In this document: in pieces, positions 41,401-50,400 of the stretch | Position numbering within the stretch: position 1 is the first letter of the stretch | How the letters are laid out: each line of letters begins with the position of its first letter | DNA from: JABMQB01 sp963677475 | GTDB lineage: Bacteria > Bacteroidota > Bacteroidia > Bacteroidales > Prolixibacteraceae | NCBI GenBank assembly: GCA_963677475.2 | Contig: CAXXQD010000021.1 | Coordinates: forward strand, 682,001-746,000 | DNA length: 64,000 bases | Direction: 5' to 3' | The notes under the pieces: generated by a model | The model's input: only the letters and a program-made list of their open reading frames with translations | The model's database searches: none | What the model was told of the DNA's origin: nothing | Translations under genes and position numbers: made by a program

Positions 41401-44400
41401 CAGGCAGGCACTTCGATAACGTTCTATAAGGGAACTGTGAGTAACGAAATACCTGTAGAAATCTTAGGCGACCTGATAACAGAACCAACTGAATTATTTA
41501 CTGGATCAATTTCATTGACAAACAATAATGAGCAACAGGTAAATATTGTGGATGCGAATGCCAATTACACGATCAATGATAACGATCAGGCAACAATTTC
41601 AATTGCAGGCTTTACATTTGATGAATCGGATGTTGGTTCTCTAACCGCTGAATTTACCATAGCATTAAGTCGTGATATTCAGAATGCATTTACAGTTGAG
41701 TTTGCCACTGCGGATATTGCCGGTCAGGCAATTGCTGGCGATGATTATACTGCAGTTTCAACAACTTTAACATTTGGTGCGTCCAACGATTCAATCCAGT
41801 ATGTTGAAATACCAATTATTAACGACAATTGGGTGGAGCCAACCGAAACATTAAATGGTGTTTTAAGTAATTTATCCCCTGCATCACAAGCAGTGACCTT
41901 AAGCAATGGTCAAAGTACTTTGTCAGCAATCGGAACCATTACCGATGATGATTTTGCAAGCATTGCAATTGATTCTGTAACTGTTAATGAAGATGCAGGT
42001 TTTGCCGTGTTTACTGTTACATTAAGTGGTAATATCCAGGATACCTTAACTGTTGATTATACGACTGAAGATGGAACCGTTGGGGATATTGCTGTGCATA
42101 CCGATGATTATACAACCACAACCGGAACCATTATTTTTGCTGCAGGTTCCCTTTCTGAGGCAACAAAAACGATCTCAGTACCAATCGTGGATGATAATAT
42201 ATCAGAACCGATATCCGAAACATTCACTGTTGAGTTAAGCCAACTTGTTTGCACAGGAGACAATTCATTTGACAATACCATAGGTTTAGGAACCATTAAC
42301 GATGATGATCCGATCACCGAAATTAATTTAACAGGATTTACCGTAACAGAGACCGATGGAAACGTATTTCATGATTTTGTTGCGAGCATGGGTCTTGTTG
42401 CCCAGGAGGATATTGTATTAACATTTACAACTTCCGATACAACTGCATTGGCTGGTTCAGACTACACCGGACAATCCAAACAATACACCATAACTGCTGG
42501 TCAATTAAGTGTGGATATTCCTATAGAAGTTATTGGAGACAATATAACTGAACCTCAGGAAATTTTTGCCGGGGCAATTCAAATTCATGAAGCAAATCAA
42601 CAAAATGTTGCCATCGGAACCGGAAGTGCCATTGGAATTATCAATGATGATGATGCAGCAACGATTTCTATAACCGGATTTGATGTCAACGAAAGTACTG
42701 GTAATGGAACATTTACAATGACGTCTGATCACATTATTCAGGATACAGTTTTATTCACTTTTAATACACTGGACAATACTGCTAAAGCTGGGGATTTACT
42801 TGATTATACTTCAGTAGTCGATTCCATCTTATATTTTGGGGATGGGAACAATGGTCCGATCAATATTCCGATAACGATTCATAATGATGACTTGTCCGAA
42901 CCTACAGAATCATTGTATGCGGTTCTTAGTAGCTTAACTACGAACGGGCAGAATGTAATTTTTGCAGGAAGTGGACCAACTATACAAGCAACTGGTACCA
43001 TTCAGGATAACGATGCAGCCACACTCGCAATCGACAGTGTCAGTAAAATTGAGTTGGATGATGGTCAAACCGTTGAATATGAATTTACGGTTGCCCATAA
43101 TGGCAATAATACCGAAGGCGCATTTACCGTAGCGTATGAAACAAAATTTGTGGATTCTGAAGCCAACGTTGACTATGACTCAAAATCAGGAACAATTGAA
43201 TTTAGCGGGGCAACAGGAGAAACACAGACAATTTCAATTACTGTGAACGGAGATGATATCTTAGAAGAAGATGAAACTTTTATTGTTGAATTAAGCGAAG
43301 GCAATTTTGGAGGAAGGAATATTAGTTTCACGGATAGTATCGGATTAGGCACGATATTGGACAACGATTTAGCAGCACTGATGATCAGTGATGCGGACAC
43401 AATAGAAGGCAAGGGGGTTGAATTTACCCTTGAACTGACGAACGATGTGGAAGGCGATGTTACGGTAGATGTCAGCTTTGGCGATGTCACAACCTCGTCA
43501 GGGGATTACACGGCTACCACGCAACAGTTCACATTTACAGGTGGTGCGAAGGGCACAAAAACAGTTACCGTCCCAACCAACGATGACAGTGTACTTGAGG
43601 AGGACGAGACGTTCACTGCCAGCCTGAGCCTATTTGCTGGCAACAGCGGGATTGACACGACAGATACAGGCATCGGCACGATCCTGGACAACGACAATGC
43701 CGCACTGACGATCAGTGATGCGGACACAATAGAAGGCAAGGGGGTTGAATTTACCCTTGAACTGACGAACGATGTGGAAGGCGATGTTACGGTAGATGTC
43801 AGCTTTGGCGATGTCACAACCTCGTCAGGTGATTACACGGCTACCACCCAACAGTTTACGTTTACAGGTGGTGTGAAAGGCACAAAAACAGTTACCGTCC
43901 CAACGAACGATGACAGTGTACTTGAGGAGGACGAGACGTTCACTGCCAGTTTAAGCCTTGTATTGGGGAACAGCGGGATTGACACGACAGATACAGGCAC
44001 GGGCACGATATTGGACAACGATAATGCAGCACTGACAATCAGCGATGCAGATACGATAGAAGGCAAGGGGGTTGAATTTACCCTTGAGCTGACGGACGAT
44101 GTGGAAGGCGATGTTACGGTTGATGTAAGCTTTGGGGATGTCACAACCTCGTCAGGTGATTATACAGCTACCACCCAACAGTTTACGTTTACAGGTGGTG
44201 CGAAGGGCACAAAAACAATTACCGTCCCAACCAACGACGACAGTGTACTGGAAGCGGACGAGACCTTCACGGCAAGTTTAAGCCTTGTATTGGGCAACAG
44301 CGGGATTGACACGACAGACATAGGTATCGGCACGATATTGGACAACGACAATGCCGCCCTGACAATCAGTGATGCGGACACAATAGAAGGCAAGGGGGTT

Positions 44401-47400
44401 GAATTTACCCTAGAACTGACGAACGATGTGGAAGGCGATGTAACGGTAGATGTAAGCTTTGGGGATGTTACAACCTCACCAGGGGATTACACGGCTACCA
44501 CGCAACAGTTCACATTTGCAGGAGGTGCGAAGGGCACAAAAACAGTTACCGTCCCAACCAACGACGACAGTGTACTGGAAGCGGACGAGACGTTCACTGC
44601 CAGCCTAAGCCTATTTGATGGCAACAGTGAGGTTGATGACAGCGACACAGGCACGGGCACGATATTGGACAACGACAATGCCGCACTGACAATCAGTGAT
44701 GCAGACACGATAGAGGGCAAGGGCATAGAATTTACCCTTGAACTGACGGACGATGTGGAAGGCGATGTTACGGTAGATGTAAGCTTTGGGGATGTCACAA
44801 CCTTGTCAGGTGATTACACGGGCACCACGCAACGTTTCATATTTGCAGGTGGTGCGAAGGGCACAAAAACAGTTACCGTCCCAACCAACGATGACAGTGT
44901 ACTGGAGGATGACGAAACGTTCACTGCCAGCCTGAGCCTATTTGATGGCAACACTGAAGTTGACGACAGCGACACCGGAACGGGAACGATCCTGGACAAC
45001 GATAATGCAGCACTGACAATCAGTGATGCGGACACAATAGAAGGCAAAGGGGTTGAATTTACCCTTGAACTGACGAACGATGTGGAAGGCGATGTTACGG
45101 TAGATGTAAGCTTTGGGGATGTCACAACCTCGTCAGGTGATTACACGGCTACCACGCAACGTTTAATATTTGCAGGTGGTGCGAAGGGCACAAAAACAGT
45201 TACCGTCCCAACGAACGATGACAGTGTACTGGAGGAAGACGAGACGTTCACTGCCAGCCTAAGCCTATTTGATGGCAACAGTGAAGTCGACGACAGCGAC
45301 ACAGGCACGGGCACGATCCTGGACAACGACAATGCAGCACTGACAATCAGTGATGCGGACACTGTTGAGGGCAAGGGGATTGAATTTACCCTTGAACTGA
45401 CGAACGATGTGGAAGGCGATGTTACGGTAGATGTCAGCTTTGGCGATGTCACAACCTCGTCAGGTGATTACACGGGCACCACGCAACGTTTCATATTTGC
45501 AGGTGGTGTGAAGGGCACAAAAACAGTTACCGTCCCAACCAACAACGACAGTGTACTGGAAGCGGACGAGACGTTCACAGCCAGCCTAAGCCTATTTGAT
45601 GGCAACAGTGAAGTCGACGACAGCGACACGGGAACGGGCACGATATTGGACAACGATTTAGCAGCACTGACGATCAGTGATGCGGACACAATAGAGGGCA
45701 GGGGCATAGAATTTACCCTTGAACTGACGGACGATGTGGAAGGCGATGTTACGGTAGATGTCAGCTTTGGCGATGTCACAACCTCGTCAGGTGATTACAC
45801 AGGCACCACGCAACGTTTCATATTTGTAGGTGGTGCGAAGGGCACAAAAACAGTTACCGTCCCAACGAACGATGACAGTGTACTTGAGGAAGACGAGACG
45901 TTCACTGCCAGCCTAAGCCTATTTGATGGCAACAGTGAAGTCGACGACAGCGACACAGGCATCGGCACGATCCTGGACAACGACAATGCCGCACTGACAA
46001 TCAGTGATGCGGACACTGTCGAGGGCAAGGGGATTGAATTTACCCTTGAACTGACGAACGATGTGGAAGGCGATGTAATAGTAGATGTAAGCTTTGGGGA
46101 TGTTACAACCTCGTCAGGTGATTACACGGCTACCACGCAACGTTTCACGTTTACAGGTGGTGTGAAGGGCACAAAAACAGTTACCGTCCCAACGAACGAT
46201 GACAGTGTACTTGAGGAAGACGAGACGTTCACTGCCAGCCTAAGCCTATTTGCTGGCAACAGCGGGATTGACACGACAGATACAGGCATCGGCACGATCC
46301 TGGACAACGACAATGCCGCACTGACGATCAGTGATGCGGACACAATAGAAGGCAAGGGGGTTGAATTTACCCTTGAACTGACGGACGATGTGGAAGGCGA
46401 TGTTACGGTAGATGTAAGCTTTGGGGATGTCACAACCTCGTCAGGTGATTACACGGGCACCACGCAACGTATCACGTTTACGGGTGGTGCGAAGGGGACG
46501 CAAACGGTTACCGTCCCAACCAACGATGACAATGTACTTGAGGAGGAAGAGACGTTCACGGCAAGTTTAAGCCTTGTATTGGGCAACAGCGGGATTGACA
46601 CGACAGACACAGGAACGGGAACTATATTGGACAACGATGTAGCATCTGTTACAATTGCAGATACAATTATTTATGAAGATGATGGAACTGTTACGCTCAA
46701 TGCAATTCTAAATAACGGAGCACAAGGCGGATTTACGGTGGATGTTTCGACCAAAGATGGCACTGCAAAAATTAGTGATTCGGATTATACAGCAATTACC
46801 GATCATACGCTCACATTCTTAGGAAATGCAGGAGAAAAACAAGCCTTTAGTTTCGTGCCAACATCGGATGACAAATTGGAACTTGATGAAAGCGCAATAG
46901 TATTCATGAGCAACTTGGCGAATACTTCATTAAATGTTGGAATTAGTGATACTGCTATAATTACCATTGCCAACGATGATACTGCCAGGGTTACCATTGA
47001 AGATATAAGTTCATTTGAAGACGATGGTCCAGTCACGTTCACCGCAACATTGGATTATGCTGTACAGGGTGGATTTACGGTGGATGTATTCACTTCAGAT
47101 TCAACTGCATTTATTGCCGATAGTGATTATACCCAGATAATTGGTCATACACTCAATTTTGCTGGTAGCAAAGGTGAAACAAAAACGTTTAGCTTCACCC
47201 CAACGTCGGATTCAAAACTTGAGGATGATGAAATTGCCTTGATTAAACAAGCGAACCTGACAGGTACCTTGCTAAATGTTGATATAAGCGATCAGGCTAG
47301 AATGAAAATCCTAAATGATGATACTGCAAGAGTTTCTATAGATGATGTTCTGGTTGCTGAGGATGCCGGGACGGCAAGGTTTACAGTTAGTTTAAGCGGT

Positions 47401-50400
47401 GATGTTCAAGATGAATTTAGGGTTTATTATACCGTTTCCGATAGCACTACTAGTATTGGAGATGATTATACTTCTTCCCAAAATTATGTGACCTTCCCTG
47501 CGGAATCTGGTGATGGCGATGTACAATATATTACGATTGACATAATTAATGATACGTATGTAGAATTTACAGAATATTATCTCGTAAAATTAGATTCCAT
47601 ATCCGGCGCTTCTGTTCAATTTGTAGATTCAGTAGGATTGGGGACTATTACGGATAACGATAATGCAAGCATTTCAATCAACGATGTTTCAGTTCACGAA
47701 GATGCAGGTTCTGCAACATTTACTGTTACGCTTAGTGGAAATGTACAGGATGAATTTACCATTGATTATGCAACATCCGATATATCTGCCTTAAATGGTG
47801 AAGACTATACCCAGGCTACAGGAAATATTACATTCCCAACGAATTCAGCGAATGGGGATATGCAAACCATCACGGTTGATATTACTGACGATATCCAACT
47901 GGAACCAACCGAAAATTATAACTTAACATTAAGCAATATAAGCGGTGGACTGGTTCATTTTACGGATAGTATTGGGTTGGGAGCAATAACAGATAACGAC
48001 GCAGCAAGTATCTCCATGGATAGTGTTGAAGTGAATGAAGATGCAGGTATTGCTATATTCACGGTTACATTAAATGGTCATGTCCAGGATAGTTTCTCTG
48101 TTGATTTTATAAGCTCTGATAGCACAGCTCTTGCCGGATCGGATTATAATACTTCGACTGGAACGATAACATTCCCAGATGATTCATCCGATGGAACAAT
48201 TCAAACAATTAGCATTCCGGTTATCGATGATAATTTTGTAGAGCCTGATGAATATTATTCTGTGGTTTTATCAAACATTACTGGCGGATTGGTAACCATT
48301 GCCGACTCGGTTGGTATAGGGTTAATTATCGACAATGATCAGGCAAGTGTTTCAATCAATAATGTGCGTGTTGATGAATCGGATGGAAATGCAATATTCA
48401 CACTGACCCTGACAGGGAATATTCAGGATGCAGTTAGCCTTGATTTTGAAACTTCGGAACGATCAGCTGCCGAGGGTTCTGACTTTACCAACAGAAGTGG
48501 TACAGTGACTTTCCCGGCGGGATCAACCAATGGTAGCACGGGAATAATATCAGTACCAATCATTGATAATTCAACGGTTGAGCCTGAAGAATATTTCCAT
48601 GTTAGTTTGTCTAATTTAGTCAGTACCAGCATCCAAATTGGAATTGCAACCTCAACCGGGGTATGCACAATTACCGATGATGATCATTATCCGGAATGTA
48701 ATGATATTACGGTTAACGGGCTTGAAGACAGTACAATTTATTTTTCTTCCAATGATTTTATTTCAGCTTATAACGATCAGGATGGTGATCAACTTGATCG
48801 AATAGAGATCAGTTCGTTACCGGAGAATGGTTTATTGTATTGGAATAACAACCCTGTTTCTGTTGGTCAAAATATAAATCGGGCAGATTTGGATAACTTA
48901 ATATTTGTTCCAAATCCTGATTGGAATGGCGACACCCAGTTTAATTATTCAGTGTACGATGGAGCCAACTGGAGCGAAAACGGGGCAACCGTGTTTATTA
49001 CTATTATTCCGGTTGACGATGGACCTCTTGCAGTTGACGATACTTACAAAATGGATGAGGATTCTGAAATTAACGGGAATATTATTTCCAACGATATTTC
49101 GGCAATGGATTCATTGGTAGTTGTTGGAATCAATATTGGAGGGATCGAATATACAGTTGGGGATACAATTTTAATTCCTGATGTTGGTAGGATAATTATC
49201 AAAGAAAACGGAGATTTTGTTTTTTATCCGGATACTAATTTTGATAGTGAAGTTCCAATAATTACATATACCGTTAACGATGGCAATGGTGGATATGACA
49301 GTGCCAAAATAAGCATCAAAATACAAAGCAAGAACGATAATCCGATTGTTTTCAACGAATTCTATAAGATTTGTATAGGATCGGTTTTAGAGGGCAATGT
49401 TTTATCGAATGGAGATTACGATCCTGAAGGAGAGGGCTTGATCGTTGCAGCAAATCTTATTAAAGGACCATTATATGGCGATTTCAGTATTGAACCCGAT
49501 GGAAGCTTTGAATATGCTTCATTTGGTGATCAGAATGGAGAAACCGATACCATTATAGTTTCAATCTGTGAAAATGAGGATGACGGAATCTGCTCTAACG
49601 ATACTATTATTGTTCAATTGCCATTACCTGTTGAATTGGATGCCGGTGAGGACATTTCGATATGTGGAACGGGACCTGTTTATTTAGGCAATGCGGTTGC
49701 CACCGGGGCTATTACCCTTCGATGGACAACTTCTGGCGACGGGGCGTTTAGCGATTCTTCACTCGTAAATCCGGTTTATATTCCCGGGCTTGCAGATCAG
49801 GAAAACCAAAGCGTACAATTGATATTGGAAGGATTTGGAGATCCTGTTTGCGGAAATGTCTCAGATACCCTGCAAATTAATTTTGTTAACGAAGTGCAAG
49901 TTAATGCAGGAAAAGATTTAATCCTTTGTTATGATGAACTGGTTAACCTCGACAGTGCATTTGCAAGCGGAACAACTCAGGTAAATTGGGTGACTTCAGG
50001 AGATGGTTCTTTTAGCGATTCGTCAATCGTCAATCCAGTTTATATGCCAGGAGATCTTGATTTTGAAATTGGGAATGTTGCCCTTATTCTAACTGGTTTT
50101 GGAAATGAAACATGTGGAAGCAAATCCGATACAATTATCATTCACTTCGAAACTGCAATCGAAATTTCTGCAGGCAAAGATTTAAGCCTTTGCGGTGAAG
50201 ATATTGTGTACCTTGACAGTGCATTGGTTTCTGGAACCGATCAGGTATTCTGGAGCAGCACAGGAGATGGGGCATTTGGTGATCCAACAGCAATTCAAAC
50301 AACCTATTCACCGGGCTTAAATGATATTGAAAATGGAAATTTCAGCCTTGTGCTTCAGGGTATTGGTGGTGCGGTTTGTGGTAATCGGTCCGACACAATA

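Noticed and set aside
43173..46634. A row of about 100-codon minus-strand open frames at 327-bp spacing
   Set aside because: They mirror the Calx-beta repeats exactly and share no independent protein signature.
43375..46644. CRISPR-like regular repeats
   Set aside because: Units are 327 bp, contiguous, in frame and coding, with no spacers.
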